64,000 nt of DNA from Pseudomonas nabeulensis (GCF_004682045.1 NZ_QUZT01000020.1:1-64000), one strand, 5' to 3'. Shown: positions 45,465 through 56,430, counted from the stretch's first letter. The notes: generated by a model not told the origin, from the letters alone. A program made the numbers and translations.

Positions 45465-45488
45465 ATTCCTGTCACCGATGACAGGAAT
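45465..45488. promoter_or_regulatory. inverted repeat in the divergent pyrimidine-catabolism promoter region
   Basis: A perfect 9-bp inverted repeat ATTCCTGTC-N6-GACAGGAAT lies 75 bp before the dihydropyrimidinase start. A second, smaller repeat ACCGA-N3-TCGGT follows at about 45491-45503. They lie in a 590-bp region (44973-45562) between the divergent operons that is AT-rich at 45250-45460 and contains no supportable gene. These are candidate sites for the TetR/RutR-like regulator encoded at 49931-50551. Confidence 0.5.
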
Positions 45489-45505
45489 TAACCGACCATC
45501 GGTAA

Positions 45506-47002
<1,497 letters not shown>

Positions 47003-47009
47003 GACCGCT

Positions 47010-47098
47010 ATCGGGGGCGAGCCCCCTCCCACATTTGAATGCATTCACATATCTCAACCTGTGAACACGGTCAGTGTGGGAGGGGGCTTGCCCCCGAT
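47010..47098. repeat. outward-oriented REP pair
   Basis: Left arm ATCGGGGGCGAGCCCC plus CTCCCACA, right arm TGTGGGAGGGGGCTTGCC. The order is reversed compared with the REPIN arrangement. It lies between the dihydropyrimidinase and preT genes. Confidence 0.9.
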
Positions 47099-47166
47099 GA
47101 GGCCAGTACAGGCAACAAAAAATGCCCACTTAGAGGCAATCCCAAAAAAACCGTGAGGCCAAACCC

Positions 47167-48534
47167 GTGATCCCGACCCTGACCCACCTCCCCCACCCCC
47201 ATGAAGACGGGCCAACGCTCGCCAGCCATTTCACCGACCTGGCACCGCCCCTCAACGCCCGTCAGGCCCAACTGGAAGCCTCGCGCTGCCTGTACTGCTA
47301 CGACGCGCCGTGTGTGAACGCGTGCCCCAGCGAGATCGACATCCCGTCGTTCATCCGCAATATCCACACCGAAAACGTCCAGGGCGCAGCGCAGAAAATC
47401 CTCTCGGCCAATATCCTCGGCGGCAGCTGCGCCCGGGTGTGCCCCACCGAGATCCTCTGCCAGCAAGCGTGCGTGCGTAACAACGCCGAAGAATGCGCGC
47501 CGGTGCTGATCGGCCTGTTGCAACGTTATGCAGTGGACAACGCGCACTTCACTGAACACCCCTTCCAGCGTGCCGCGCCCACTGGCAAGCGCGTCGCGGT
47601 GGTCGGCGCCGGCCCCGCCGGTTTAGCGTGTGCCCATCGCAGCGCGTTGCACGGGCATGACGTGGTGATTTTCGAAGCCCGGGAAAAAGCCGGCGGCCTG
47701 AATGAATACGGGATTGCCAAGTACAAACTGGTGGATGACTTCGCCCAGAAGGAACTCGACTTCCTGTTGCAAATTGGCGGCATCGAGATTCGACATGGCC
47801 AACGCCTGGGGGACAATCTCACCTTGAGTGACCTACACCAGCAATTCGATTCGGTGTTCCTCGGCCTCGGCCTGGCCGCCAGCAAGCAACTGGGTCTGGC
47901 CCATGAAGACGCCCCCGGCCTGCTCGCCGCCACCGACTACATCCGCGAACTGCGCCAGGCCGACGATCTCACCCAACTGCCCCTCGCCGACCGCTGCATC
48001 GTGCTGGGCGCCGGTAACACCGCCATCGACATGGCCGTGCAAATGGCCCGCCTCGGCGCCCGCGACGTCAACCTCGTGTACCGTCGCGGCCTGGCGGACA
48101 TGGGCGCCACGCACCATGAGCAAGACATCGCCAAAGCCAACCAGGTACGCCTGTTGACCTGGGCCCAGCCCGAAGAAGTGCTGTTGGACGACAAGGGCCA
48201 GGTGCGCGGCATGCGCTTCCTACGCACGCGCATGGAAAACGGTCGCCTGCACCCCACCGGCGAAACCTTTGAACTGGCCGCCGATGCGATCTTCAAGGCC
48301 ATCGGCCAGGGCTTTGACGGCGCGGCGCTGCACGACCCGTTGGCCCAGCAGCTGCATCGTGTCGGCGAGCGGATCTTTGTCGACGAGCACCTGCAAACCA
48401 GCATTCCTGGCGTGTACGCAGGCGGCGATTGCGTCAGCCTCGGCCAGGACCTCACCGTGCAAGCCGTGCAACACGGCAAACTGGCCGCCGAGGCCATGCA
48501 CGCTCAACTCATGCTGAATGTGGAGGCTGCGTAA
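47167..48534 (+). CDS. preT: dihydropyrimidine dehydrogenase, NAD(P)H/FAD subunit
   Basis: PreT supplies electrons from NAD(P)H to PreA for reduction of uracil and thymine. The 455-residue protein has N-terminal Fe-S cysteines (CLYCYDAPCVNACP and GGSCARVCPTEILCQQAC), a FAD-binding [19 protein letters not shown] and an NAD(P)-binding VLGAGNTAIDMAVQMARLG. Its layout resembles the small subunit of glutamate synthase. It starts with GTG at 47167 after GAGG, and its stop overlaps the preA start by 1 nt (TAATG). Confidence 0.93.
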   Translation: MIPTLTHLPHPHEDGPTLASHFTDLAPPLNARQAQLEASRCLYCYDAPCVNACPSEIDIPSFIRNIHTENVQGAAQKILSANILGGSCARVCPTEILCQQACVRNNAEECAPVLIGLLQRYAVDNAHFTEHPFQRAAPTGKRVAVVGAGPAGLACAHRSALHGHDVVIFEAREKAGGLNEYGIAKYKLVDDFAQKELDFLLQIGGIEIRHGQRLGDNLTLSDLHQQFDSVFLGLGLAASKQLGLAHEDAPGLLAATDYIRELRQADDLTQLPLADRCIVLGAGNTAIDMAVQMARLGARDVNLVYRRGLADMGATHHEQDIAKANQVRLLTWAQPEEVLLDDKGQVRGMRFLRTRMENGRLHPTGETFELAADAIFKAIGQGFDGAALHDPLAQQLHRVGERIFVDEHLQTSIPGVYAGGDCVSLGQDLTVQAVQHGKLAAEAMHAQLMLNVEAA

Positions 48535-49808
48535 TGGCCGATCTCTCGATTGTCTTTGCCGGTATCAAAGCCCCCAACCCGTTCTGGCTGGCCTCCGCGC
48601 CACCCACCGACAAGGCCTATAACGTGGTGCGAGCCTTTGAAGCGGGCTGGGGCGGCGTGGTGTGGAAAACCCTGGGTGAAGACCCGGCGGCGGTCAACGT
48701 GTCGTCACGCTACTCGGCCCACTACGGCGCCAACCGGGAAGTGCTGGGCATCAACAATATCGAGCTGATCACCGACCGTTCCCTGGAGATCAACTTGCGG
48801 GAAATCACCCAGGTGAAAAAGGATTGGCCGGACCGGGCGCTGATCGTCTCGCTGATGGTGCCGTGCGTGGAAGAATCCTGGAAACACATCCTGCCGCTGG
48901 TGGAAGCCACCGGTTGCGACGGCATCGAGCTGAACTTCGGTTGCCCCCACGGCATGCCCGAGCGCGGCATGGGCGCGGCAGTGGGCCAGGTGCCGGAGTA
49001 TGTGGAACAGGTGACGCGCTGGTGCAAGACGTATTGCTCGCTGCCGGTGATCGTCAAGCTCACGCCGAATATCACCGACATCCGCGTGGCGGCGCGCGCG
49101 GCATACCGGGGCGGTGCGGATGCGGTGTCGCTGATCAACACCATCAACTCCATCACCAGCGTGGATCTGGAACGCATGGTCGCCCTGCCCGTGGTCGGCA
49201 CCCAAAGCACCCATGGCGGTTATTGCGGTTCGGCGGTCAAGCCGATTGCGTTGAACATGGTCGCCGAAATCGCCCGCGACCCGCAGACCCAAGGCCTACC
49301 CATCTGCGGTATCGGCGGCATTGGCAACTGGCGGGATGCCGCCGAGTTCGTCGCCCTCGGTTGCGGCGCCGTGCAGGTATGCACGGCGGCGATGCTGCAC
49401 GGTTTTCGGATTGTGGAAGAGATGAAGGATGGCCTGTCGCGGTGGATGGACAGTCAGGGCTACAAGAGCTTGCAGGAGTTTTCCGGGCGCGCGGTGGGCA
49501 ATACCACGGACTGGAAGTACCTGGACATCAACTACCAGGTCATCGCCAAGATCGATCAGGAAGCCTGTATTGGCTGTGGACGTTGCCATATTGCCTGTGA
49601 AGACACATCGCACCAGGCGATTGAGAGCGTGAAACTGGCGGATGGCACGCATAAATACGAGGTGATTGATGAGGAGTGCGTGGGGTGCAATCTCTGCCAG
49701 ATCACGTGTCCGGTAGCGGACTGTATTGAGATGGTGCCGATGGAGACGGGCAAGCCGTTTTTGAATTGGACGCAGGATCCGAGGAATCCGTATCGGGAGG
49801 CTGTGTAG
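48534..49808 (+). CDS. preA: dihydropyrimidine dehydrogenase, catalytic FMN/Fe-S subunit
   Basis: PreA reduces uracil/thymine to the dihydro forms. The 424-residue protein has an N-terminal FMN TIM barrel (FAGIKAPNPFWLASAPPTDK, NFGCPHGMPERGMG) and a C-terminal tail with two [4Fe-4S] cysteine sets, CIGCGRCHIACEDTSH and CVGCNLCQITCPVADC. It is translationally coupled to preT. A second, downstream in-frame region is not needed; the ATG at 48534 gives the standard MADLSIVFAGIK. Confidence 0.95.
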   Translation: MADLSIVFAGIKAPNPFWLASAPPTDKAYNVVRAFEAGWGGVVWKTLGEDPAAVNVSSRYSAHYGANREVLGINNIELITDRSLEINLREITQVKKDWPDRALIVSLMVPCVEESWKHILPLVEATGCDGIELNFGCPHGMPERGMGAAVGQVPEYVEQVTRWCKTYCSLPVIVKLTPNITDIRVAARAAYRGGADAVSLINTINSITSVDLERMVALPVVGTQSTHGGYCGSAVKPIALNMVAEIARDPQTQGLPICGIGGIGNWRDAAEFVALGCGAVQVCTAAMLHGFRIVEEMKDGLSRWMDSQGYKSLQEFSGRAVGNTTDWKYLDINYQVIAKIDQEACIGCGRCHIACEDTSHQAIESVKLADGTHKYEVIDEECVGCNLCQITCPVADCIEMVPMETGKPFLNWTQDPRNPYREAV

Positions 49809-49822
49809 GCCTTTAGGTCCCC

Positions 49823-49905
49823 ATCGGGGGCAAGCCCCCTCCCACAGTTGACCGTATTCCTTCAGAAAAAATGCGGTCCAATGTGGGAGGGGGCTTGCCC
49901 CCGAT
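49823..49905. repeat. outward-oriented REP pair
   Basis: Left arm ATCGGGGGCAAGCCCC plus CTCCCACA, right arm the reverse, in the outward order. It lies between the convergent preA and TetR genes. Confidence 0.9.
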
Positions 49906-49930
49906 GAGGCCCTAAGCCCCACCACAAGGC

Positions 49931-50551
49931 TCAGGGCTCCAACCCAATCCCCCGCAAAATCACCCCGGTCACCGTCTGAATCGCCCGCTCAAACTGCATG
50001 TCCGACAACGGCTGATGATCATTCAGAATCATCACCTGGTGATCAAAGTCCGCATAGTGCTGGGTCGACGCCCAGATCATGTACAGCAGGCTCGACGGCT
50101 CTACCGCAACAATGCGCTTGTCCTCCACCCACTGGCGAATTTTCGCTTCTTTCATCTTGGCCCAGTCGTACAGGCTTTCATCCAGCGCCTCACCGAGGGT
50201 AGGCGCGCCATGGATGATTTCATTGGCCCAGACTTTCGAGCCATAGGGCCGCGTGCGCGAGCGTTGCATCTTGGCGCGGATGTAGCTGCTGAGCACCACG
50301 CGCGGGTCATCGAAGGTCTCGAAACTCAGGGCATCCTGCTTCCACAACTCCAGCAGGTCGAACAGCACCGCGCTGTACAACTCGCTCTTGGTGGTGAAGT
50401 AGTAATGCAGGTTGGAGCGCGGCAGTTGCGCTTCTTTAGCGATGTCGGCCATGGCGGTGCTGCCGTAGCCTTTTTCGGCGAAGACTTTCTCCGCCGCCAG
50501 CAGGATTTTTTCGACGTTGACCCGACGAATGCCGATCTTGTGATTGCCCAT
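49931..50551 (-). CDS. RutR-like TetR-family regulator
   Basis: This is a 206-residue TetR regulator. The N-terminal helix-turn-helix is KILLAAEKVFAEKGYGSTAM with ADIAKEAQLPRSNLHYYFTT. The ligand-binding domain contains LYMIWASTQHYADFDHQV, which strongly resembles the uracil-sensing RutR of E. coli. I set the start at 50551 (MGNHKIGIRR). It lies at the end of the pyrimidine locus and divergent from copC, and its homology points to the pyrimidine genes as targets. Confidence 0.9.
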   Translation of the reverse strand: MGNHKIGIRRVNVEKILLAAEKVFAEKGYGSTAMADIAKEAQLPRSNLHYYFTTKSELYSAVLFDLLELWKQDALSFETFDDPRVVLSSYIRAKMQRSRTRPYGSKVWANEIIHGAPTLGEALDESLYDWAKMKEAKIRQWVEDKRIVAVEPSSLLYMIWASTQHYADFDHQVMILNDHQPLSDMQFERAIQTVTGVILRGIGLEP

Positions 50552-50667
50552 AAGGGCTCCCTGACAAGGAGATATCCCAAAGACTACCATCCGCTCTAGA
50601 TCGGGGCGACAGCCGCAACCGAAACTTCGTACACTGCCCGCTCCTGCCCATTGATTGGTATTGAACA

Positions 50668-51033
50668 ATGTTGATCAAAAAGACCCTGACCACCCTGGCC
50701 CTGCTCGCGTCCATGCTGGGCGCTTCGGCGGCTTTCGCCCACGCTCACCTCAAAAGCGCTACACCGGCTGCCGACAGTACCGTAACCGCCCCTGCCGACC
50801 TGCGCCTGAGTTTCAGCGAAGGCGTCGAGGCCACCTTCACCAAAGTGTCCCTGAGCAAGGACGGCACCGAAGTCGCCATCAAGGGCCTGGAAACCCCGGA
50901 CGCCGACAAGAAGACCCTGGTGGTCACCCCCGCTGCTCCGCTGGCCGCCGGCACATACAAAGTGGTGTGGAACGCGGTCTCCGTCGACACCCATAAGAGC
51001 AACGGTGAATACAGCTTCAAGGTCGGCCAATAA
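50668..51033 (+). CDS. copC: copper-binding periplasmic protein CopC
   Basis: CopC is a 121-residue periplasmic copper chaperone. The signal peptide ends AAFA and the mature protein starts HAHLKSATPA, with the N-terminal His forming the Cu(II) site together with the His in VDTHKSNGEYSF. The Met-rich Cu(I) loop of plasmid CopC is absent, so this is the Cu(II)-only, YobA-like type. The copD gene begins 3 nt after its stop. It is divergent from the TetR gene. Confidence 0.93.
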   Translation: MLIKKTLTTLALLASMLGASAAFAHAHLKSATPAADSTVTAPADLRLSFSEGVEATFTKVSLSKDGTEVAIKGLETPDADKKTLVVTPAAPLAAGTYKVVWNAVSVDTHKSNGEYSFKVGQ

Positions 51034-51036
51034 CCC

Positions 51037-51894
51037 ATGGCAACCCTGTTGGTGCTGTGCCGCTTCGTGCATTTCATCGTGGTGTTGTTGATGTTCGGGG
51101 CCTGGGTGTTCAGGCCCTTGCTACTCGGAGCGGCAACGCAGCCGGCGCTGGACCGGCAACTGCTGCGCATCACCCGTGCCCTGGCCTGGGTTGGCCTGCT
51201 GACTGGCGTGAGCTGGCTGCTGTTGATCACCGCCAGCATGGCCGGCAGTTGGGACGCAGCACTGCAACCGGCCACGGTGGAGCTGGTGCTGGGCAAGACG
51301 TTTTTCGGCCAGGTGTGGGTGTGGCATCTAGCGCTGAACCTGTTGCTGGTGATCGTACTGATCAACCCCTGGCCTGCGTTGCGTCTGCCCGTGATGACGT
51401 TGCTGCTGGCCACGCTGGCGCCCGTCGGCCATGGCGCCATGCTTGATGGGCTGAGCGGACAACTGCTGATCCTCAACCAGGTGGTGCATCTGCTGTGCGT
51501 CGGCGCATGGCTCGGCGGTTTGTTGCTGCTGGTGTTGATCCTGCGCCAGTCCCAAAGCCATGGGCTGGAGCCGATCCTGCGGCGATTCAGCGGGGTGGGC
51601 TATGGCGTGGTGGCGGGGTTGCTGGTGACGGGGTTGATCAACGTGCGGGTGCTGACCGGGCAGTTTTGGCCAACGCCGTTGTTCAGTGGTTTTGCGTTGA
51701 TTCTGTTGATCAAGGTGATGCTGGTGCTGGGAATGTTGGCGCTGGCGTTGTTGAACCGGTTGCGGATTGAGCGCTGTGATGAGCGCGTGGGCAGTTTGAA
51801 GGCCAGTGTGATGGTGGAGTGGGCGCTGGGGATTGCCGCAGTGGCGGCGGTTTCTCTGTTGGGCACGCTGCCCCCCATGGTCATGACCAACTGA
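51037..51894 (+). CDS. copD: copper homeostasis membrane protein CopD
   Basis: CopD is a 285-residue inner-membrane protein with about eight hydrophobic segments, believed to take copper from CopC into the cell for cuproprotein assembly. Histidines near the ends of spans (LCRFVHFIVVLL, GQVWVWHLALNLL, LNQVVHLLCVGAWLGG) are the expected ligands. It starts 3 nt after copC and is surely co-transcribed. Confidence 0.92.
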   Translation: MATLLVLCRFVHFIVVLLMFGAWVFRPLLLGAATQPALDRQLLRITRALAWVGLLTGVSWLLLITASMAGSWDAALQPATVELVLGKTFFGQVWVWHLALNLLLVIVLINPWPALRLPVMTLLLATLAPVGHGAMLDGLSGQLLILNQVVHLLCVGAWLGGLLLLVLILRQSQSHGLEPILRRFSGVGYGVVAGLLVTGLINVRVLTGQFWPTPLFSGFALILLIKVMLVLGMLALALLNRLRIERCDERVGSLKASVMVEWALGIAAVAAVSLLGTLPPMVMTN

Positions 51895-51920
51895 CTTCTC
51901 CCGTTGAAATGCAATCAAAG

Positions 51921-52023
51921 GTGGGAGGGAGCTTGCTCCCGATGGCAGTGGGTCAGTGATGGATAAGTTGACTGACACACCGCTATCGGGGGCAAGTCGA
52001 ATCGTCGCACCGCCCCTCCCACA
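51921..52023. repeat. REP doublet with the 16-nt insertion in the right arm
   Basis: The left arm is the variant GTGGGAGGGAGCTTGCTCCC. The right arm is interrupted between GGGGGCAAG and CCCCTCCCACA by TCGAATCGTCGCACCG, the reverse complement of the insertion in the doublet at 10304-10408. The remaining intergenic DNA to 52158 is AT-rich and should hold the porin promoter. Confidence 0.9.
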
Positions 52024-52158
52024 TTGACCGCGCCCGGCAGGCAGGTCGTCGTATAACTTCTTGTTGACAACCCTCGAAAACCCCGCAAATATCTCCGCCA
52101 ATGTTGTACGACAACGTATAACAAATAATAAAAACAACAAAAGAAAGGGAGCTTCACT

Positions 52159-53421
52159 GTGAGTCAATTCGCCCGCAATTCCTGCGCACGTCTGGGTTTT
52201 ATCAGTTTCGGCAGCCTCGCCTTCACCCTCCCCCTCAGCGCCCAGGCCGAAGGCTTCATCGAAGATGCCAAAGCCACGCTGAACCTGCGCAACGCCTACT
52301 TCAACCGCAACTTCACCAACCCGACCAACCCCCAGGGCAAGGCCGAAGAGTGGACGCAGAACTTCATTCTCGACGCCAAGTCCGGCTTCACCCAAGGCAC
52401 CGTTGGTTTCGGCCTTGATGTGCTGGGCTTGTACTCGCAAAAGCTCGACGGCGGCAAAGGCACCGGTGGCACGCAGTTATTGCCGATCCACGACGACGGC
52501 CACCCCGCCGACAATTTCGGCCGCCTGGGCGTCGCATTGAAAACCAAGCTGTCGAAGACCGAATTGAAGGTCGGCGAATGGATGCCCGTGCTGCCGATCC
52601 TGCGCTCCGACGACGGCCGCTCCCTGCCCCAGACCTTCCGTGGCGGCCAGGTCACTTCCAACGAGATCGCCGGCCTGACCCTCTACGGCGGCCAGTTCCG
52701 TGGCAACAGCCCCCGCAACGACGCGAGCATGGAAGACATGTTCATGAACGGCAAGGCGGCGTTCACTTCGGACCGCTTCAACTTCGGTGGCGGCGAATAC
52801 ACCTTCAACGACAAGCGCACCCAGGTTGGCCTGTGGTACGCCGAGTTGACCGACATCTACCAGCAGCAATACCTCAACCTCACCCACAGCCAGCCCGTAG
52901 GCGACTGGACCCTGGGCGCCAACCTCGGGTTCTTCAACGGCAAGGAAGACGGCAGCGCCCTGGCCGGCGACCTCGACAACAAAACCCTGTTCGCCCTGCT
53001 CTCGGCCAAGTACAACGGCAACACGTTCTACGTAGGCTTGCAGAAACTCACCGGTGACAGCGTGTGGATGCGGGTCAACGGCACCAGCGGCGGCACTCTG
53101 GCCAACGACAGCTACAACGCCAGTTATGACAACGCCAAGGAGAAGTCCTGGCAGGTGCGGCATGACTTCAACTTCGTGGTGCTGGGCATTCCGGGGTTGA
53201 CCATGATGAACCGCTATATCAGCGGCAGTAATGTGCACACCGGGGCGATTACCGATGGCAAGGAATGGGGCCGCGAGTCGGAGTTGGCGTATACGGTGCA
53301 GAGTGGTGCGTTGAAGGACCTGAACGTGCGGTGGCGCAATGCGACGATGCGCCGGGATTTTAGTAACAATGAATTTGATGAGAATCGGATCTTTATCAGT
53401 TACCCGATTTCTCTGTTGTAA
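52159..53421 (+). CDS. OprD-family outer-membrane porin
   Basis: This is a 420-residue porin with a signal peptide (SLAFTLPLSAQAEG) and the OprD start GFIEDAKATLNLRNAYFNRN. It has a DTGFTQGTVG-like first loop (SGFTQGTVGFGLDVLGLYSQ), alternating beta-strands and a C-terminal segment ending ISYPISLL. It starts with GTG at 52159, with GGGAG upstream. It leads the uronate/aldarate cluster and is therefore likely to admit a sugar acid. A REP doublet follows. Confidence 0.92.
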   Translation: MSQFARNSCARLGFISFGSLAFTLPLSAQAEGFIEDAKATLNLRNAYFNRNFTNPTNPQGKAEEWTQNFILDAKSGFTQGTVGFGLDVLGLYSQKLDGGKGTGGTQLLPIHDDGHPADNFGRLGVALKTKLSKTELKVGEWMPVLPILRSDDGRSLPQTFRGGQVTSNEIAGLTLYGGQFRGNSPRNDASMEDMFMNGKAAFTSDRFNFGGGEYTFNDKRTQVGLWYAELTDIYQQQYLNLTHSQPVGDWTLGANLGFFNGKEDGSALAGDLDNKTLFALLSAKYNGNTFYVGLQKLTGDSVWMRVNGTSGGTLANDSYNASYDNAKEKSWQVRHDFNFVVLGIPGLTMMNRYISGSNVHTGAITDGKEWGRESELAYTVQSGALKDLNVRWRNATMRRDFSNNEFDENRIFISYPISLL

Positions 53422-53451
53422 AACTCGGTCTCGGTACCACCACAGTTCCCC

Positions 53452-53540
53452 TGTGGGAGGGGGCTTGCCCCCGATGGGGGAGTGTCTGCTCATACATCTG
53501 CAACTGACACACCGCTATCGGGGGCAAGCCCCCTCCCACA
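53452..53540. repeat. REP doublet (REPIN), main family
   Basis: Standard inward arrangement between the porin gene and the uronate dehydrogenase gene. Confidence 0.92.
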
Positions 53541-53641
53541 TTTGAACTTCATTTGTCTGGAAGGGCGTTGACAAGCATGGAAATCCATAACGATACTTCG
53601 GCATAGTCATACGACAACCTACAACAATAATTGGAATCACA

Positions 53642-54460
53642 ATGACCACGACCACCCCCGCTCCATTCAACCGCCTCCTGCTCACCGGTGCCGCCGGCGG
53701 CCTGGGCAAAGTCTTGCGCGAACGCATGCGCCCCTACGCCCAGGTGCTGCGCCTCTCCGACATCGCCAATATGGCCCCGGCAGCCGACGATAGCGAAGAA
53801 GTCCAACCCTGCGACCTCGCCGACAAACAAGCCGTGCACCACCTGGTGGAAGGCGTCGACGCGATCCTGCATTTCGGCGGCGTTTCCGTGGAGCGCTCCT
53901 TCGAAGAAGTCCTCGGCGCGAATATCAGCGGCATTTTCCATATCTACGAAGCCGCCCGTCGCCATGGTGTAAAACGCGTGATCTTCGCCAGCTCCAACCA
54001 CGTGATCGGCTTCTATAAACAGGGCGAACCCCTCGATGCCCACTCCCCGCGCCGTCCGGACAGCTACTACGGCCTGTCCAAGTCCTACGGCGAAGACATG
54101 GCCAGTTTCTATTTCGACCGCTACGGCATCGAGACCGTGAGCATCCGCATCGGCTCCTCGTTCCCGCAACCGCAGAACCGCCGGATGATGCACACCTGGT
54201 TGAGCTTCGACGACCTCACTCAACTGCTGGAACGTGCGCTGTACACACCCAACGTCGGCCACACCGTGGTCTATGGCATGTCGGATAACCTCGACACCTG
54301 GTGGGACAACCGCTACGCCGCGCACTTGGGTTTCGCGCCCAAGGACACCTCCGAAGTCTTCCGCGCCCAGGTTGAAACCCAGCCGCCCGTGGCCGCCGAT
54401 GACCCGGCCAAGGTGTATCAGGGCGGCGCGTTCTGCGTCGCCGGGCCGTTTGGGGATTGA
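53642..54460 (+). CDS. udh: uronate dehydrogenase
   Basis: Udh oxidises D-glucuronate and D-galacturonate to the aldaric acid 1,5-lactones with NAD. The 272-residue protein is a short-chain extended-fold enzyme: NAD-binding LLLTGAAGGLGKVLRE, the catalytic Tyr/Lys in SYYGLSKSYGEDM (YxxxK), and substrate-binding IRIGSSFPQPQNRRM and the TWWDNR segment. It matches the P. syringae-type enzyme in length. It is followed by the lactonase gene after 3 nt. Confidence 0.94.
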   Translation: MTTTTPAPFNRLLLTGAAGGLGKVLRERMRPYAQVLRLSDIANMAPAADDSEEVQPCDLADKQAVHHLVEGVDAILHFGGVSVERSFEEVLGANISGIFHIYEAARRHGVKRVIFASSNHVIGFYKQGEPLDAHSPRRPDSYYGLSKSYGEDMASFYFDRYGIETVSIRIGSSFPQPQNRRMMHTWLSFDDLTQLLERALYTPNVGHTVVYGMSDNLDTWWDNRYAAHLGFAPKDTSEVFRAQVETQPPVAADDPAKVYQGGAFCVAGPFGD

Positions 54461-54463
54461 GCG

Positions 54464-55339
54464 ATGAGCGCTGAATTGATTGTCGACGCGCGCAATGCCG
54501 TGGGCGAATGCCCGGTGTGGGTGCCCGAGGAAAACGCCCTGTATTGGGTGGATATTCCCAACGGCGGCCTGCAACGCTGGAGCGCTGCCACGGGTCATGT
54601 TGCCGCGTGGAAGGCCCCGCAAATGCTCGCCTGCATAGCGCGTCGCGATACCGGCAATTGGGTCGCGGGCATGGAGACCGGTTTTTTCCAACTCACTGCG
54701 CACAATGACGGCAGCCTCGATACCACGCCTTTGGCCAGTGTCGAGCACCCGCGCCCCGACATGCGCCTGAACGACGGCCGCTGTGATCGCCAAGGCCGTT
54801 TCTGGGCCGGCAGCATGGTGCTGAACATGGGCTTGAACGCCGCCGAAGGCACGCTCTATCGCTACGCATCCGGCGCCGCCCCCCATGCCGAGTTGAACGG
54901 TTTCATCACCCTCAACGGCCTGGCGTTCAGCCCGGATGGCCGCACGATGTATGCCTCGGACTCACACCCCCTGGTGCAGCAGGTCTGGGCCTTCGACTAC
55001 GACATCGACAGCGGCACGCCGTCCAATCGTCGCGTGTTCGTGGACATGCACAATCATCTGGGCCGCCCGGACGGCGCAGCGGTGGACGCCGAGGGCTGTT
55101 ACTGGATCTGCGCCAATGACGCCGGTTTGATCCACCGTTTCACCCCCGACGGGCGCCTCGACCGCTCCCTCAGTGTTCCCGTGAAAAAACCCACCATGTG
55201 CGCCTTCGGCGGCAGTCGGCTGGACACCCTGTTCGTCACCTCGATCCGCGATGACCAGAGTGAACAGTCCCTGTCCGGCGGCGTGTTCGCCCTCAATCCC
55301 GGCGTCCAAGGACTCCCCGAACCCCGCTTCACCGTCTAG
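54464..55339 (+). CDS. SMP-30/gluconolactonase-family aldarolactonase
   Basis: This is a 291-residue six-bladed beta-propeller lactonase with calcium-dependent chemistry. The metal/substrate region is suggested by RNAVGECPVWVPEENALYWV (Glu14-type ligand), RPDMRLNDGRCDRQGRFWAG (Asn and Asp) and LAFSPDGRTMYASDS (Asp). Next to Udh, the natural substrate is expected to be galactaro- or glucaro-1,5-lactone, the product of Udh. It is co-transcribed with udh. Confidence 0.9.
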   Translation: MSAELIVDARNAVGECPVWVPEENALYWVDIPNGGLQRWSAATGHVAAWKAPQMLACIARRDTGNWVAGMETGFFQLTAHNDGSLDTTPLASVEHPRPDMRLNDGRCDRQGRFWAGSMVLNMGLNAAEGTLYRYASGAAPHAELNGFITLNGLAFSPDGRTMYASDSHPLVQQVWAFDYDIDSGTPSNRRVFVDMHNHLGRPDGAAVDAEGCYWICANDAGLIHRFTPDGRLDRSLSVPVKKPTMCAFGGSRLDTLFVTSIRDDQSEQSLSGGVFALNPGVQGLPEPRFTV

Positions 55340-55390
55340 CCGCATCGCTGTGCCTTGAATAAAAAAATAACAAGACAGGAGACACACCCC

Positions 55391-56353
55391 ATGGACTTCA
55401 AACGCACCTTGCTCGCCGCTGCACTCTTCACCCTCGCCAGTGCCGCCCAGGCGCTGGAAATCAAATTCGCCGACGTCCACCCCGATGGCTACCCCACCGT
55501 CGTCGCCGAGAAAAACATGGGCGCGGCCCTGACCAAAGCCAGTAACGGCGAACTCACCTTCAAGTTCTTCCCCGGCGGCGTGCTGGGCTCCGAAAAGGAA
55601 GTGGTCGAACAGGCTCAGGTCGGCGCGGTGCAGATGGCGCGGGTCAGCCTCGGCATCGTCGGGCCGGTGGTGCCGGACGTAAACGTGTTCAACCTGCCGT
55701 TCGTGTTCCGTGACCAGGCGCATATGCGCAAAGTCATCGACGGCGAAATCGGCGATGAAATCCTCGCCAAGATCACCGACTCCGAGTTCGGCCTGGTGGC
55801 CCTGGCCTGGATGGACGGCGGCACGCGCAACCTCTACACCAAGAAACCGGTGCGCAGCATCGCCGACCTCAAGGGCATGAAGGTACGTGTCCAAGGCAAC
55901 CCGCTGTTTATCGACGCCTTCAACGCTATGGGCGCCAACGGGATTGCCATGGACACCGGCGAGATTTTCAGCGCGTTGCAAACCGGGGTCATCGATGGCG
56001 CGGAAAACAACCCGCCGACCCTGCTGGAGCACAACCACTACCAGAACGCCAAGTTCTACACCCTCACCGAACACTTGATCCTGCCTGAACCCATCGTGAT
56101 GTCGAAAATCACCTGGAACAAACTCACCCCCGCGCAGCAGGTCATGGTCAAAGACGCGGCCAAGGTCGCCCAGGCCGATGAGCGTGTGCTGTGGGACGCC
56201 AAGTCCGCCAGCAGTGAGGCCAAGCTCAAGGCGGCGGGTGTGGAGTTCATCACCGTCGACAAAAAACCCTTCTATGAGGCCACTGCGCCGGTTCGCGAAA
56301 AATACGGTGCGGCCTACGCCGACATCATCCAGCGCATCGACGCGGTCGAGTAA
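55391..56353 (+). CDS. TRAP transporter substrate-binding protein (DctP type)
   Basis: This is a 320-residue periplasmic receptor with a signal peptide (LLAAALFTLASAAQA) and DctP-family motifs: GSEKEVVEQAQVGAVQMARV, the conserved Arg region KVRVQGNPLFIDAFNAMG and GVIDGAENN. The conserved Arg usually binds a carboxylate, so a uronate or aldarate is a fitting ligand. CAGGAGA precedes the ATG at 55391. It is followed by the small and large TRAP permeases. Confidence 0.93.
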   Translation: MDFKRTLLAAALFTLASAAQALEIKFADVHPDGYPTVVAEKNMGAALTKASNGELTFKFFPGGVLGSEKEVVEQAQVGAVQMARVSLGIVGPVVPDVNVFNLPFVFRDQAHMRKVIDGEIGDEILAKITDSEFGLVALAWMDGGTRNLYTKKPVRSIADLKGMKVRVQGNPLFIDAFNAMGANGIAMDTGEIFSALQTGVIDGAENNPPTLLEHNHYQNAKFYTLTEHLILPEPIVMSKITWNKLTPAQQVMVKDAAKVAQADERVLWDAKSASSEAKLKAAGVEFITVDKKPFYEATAPVREKYGAAYADIIQRIDAVE

Positions 56354-56430
56354 CACCCCCCTCCTCCATAGCAAGGCCTGGCGCGGTCGGCTGCTCTTGT
56401 AGCGGGCCGCGCCCGGTTACGGTGAACGCC

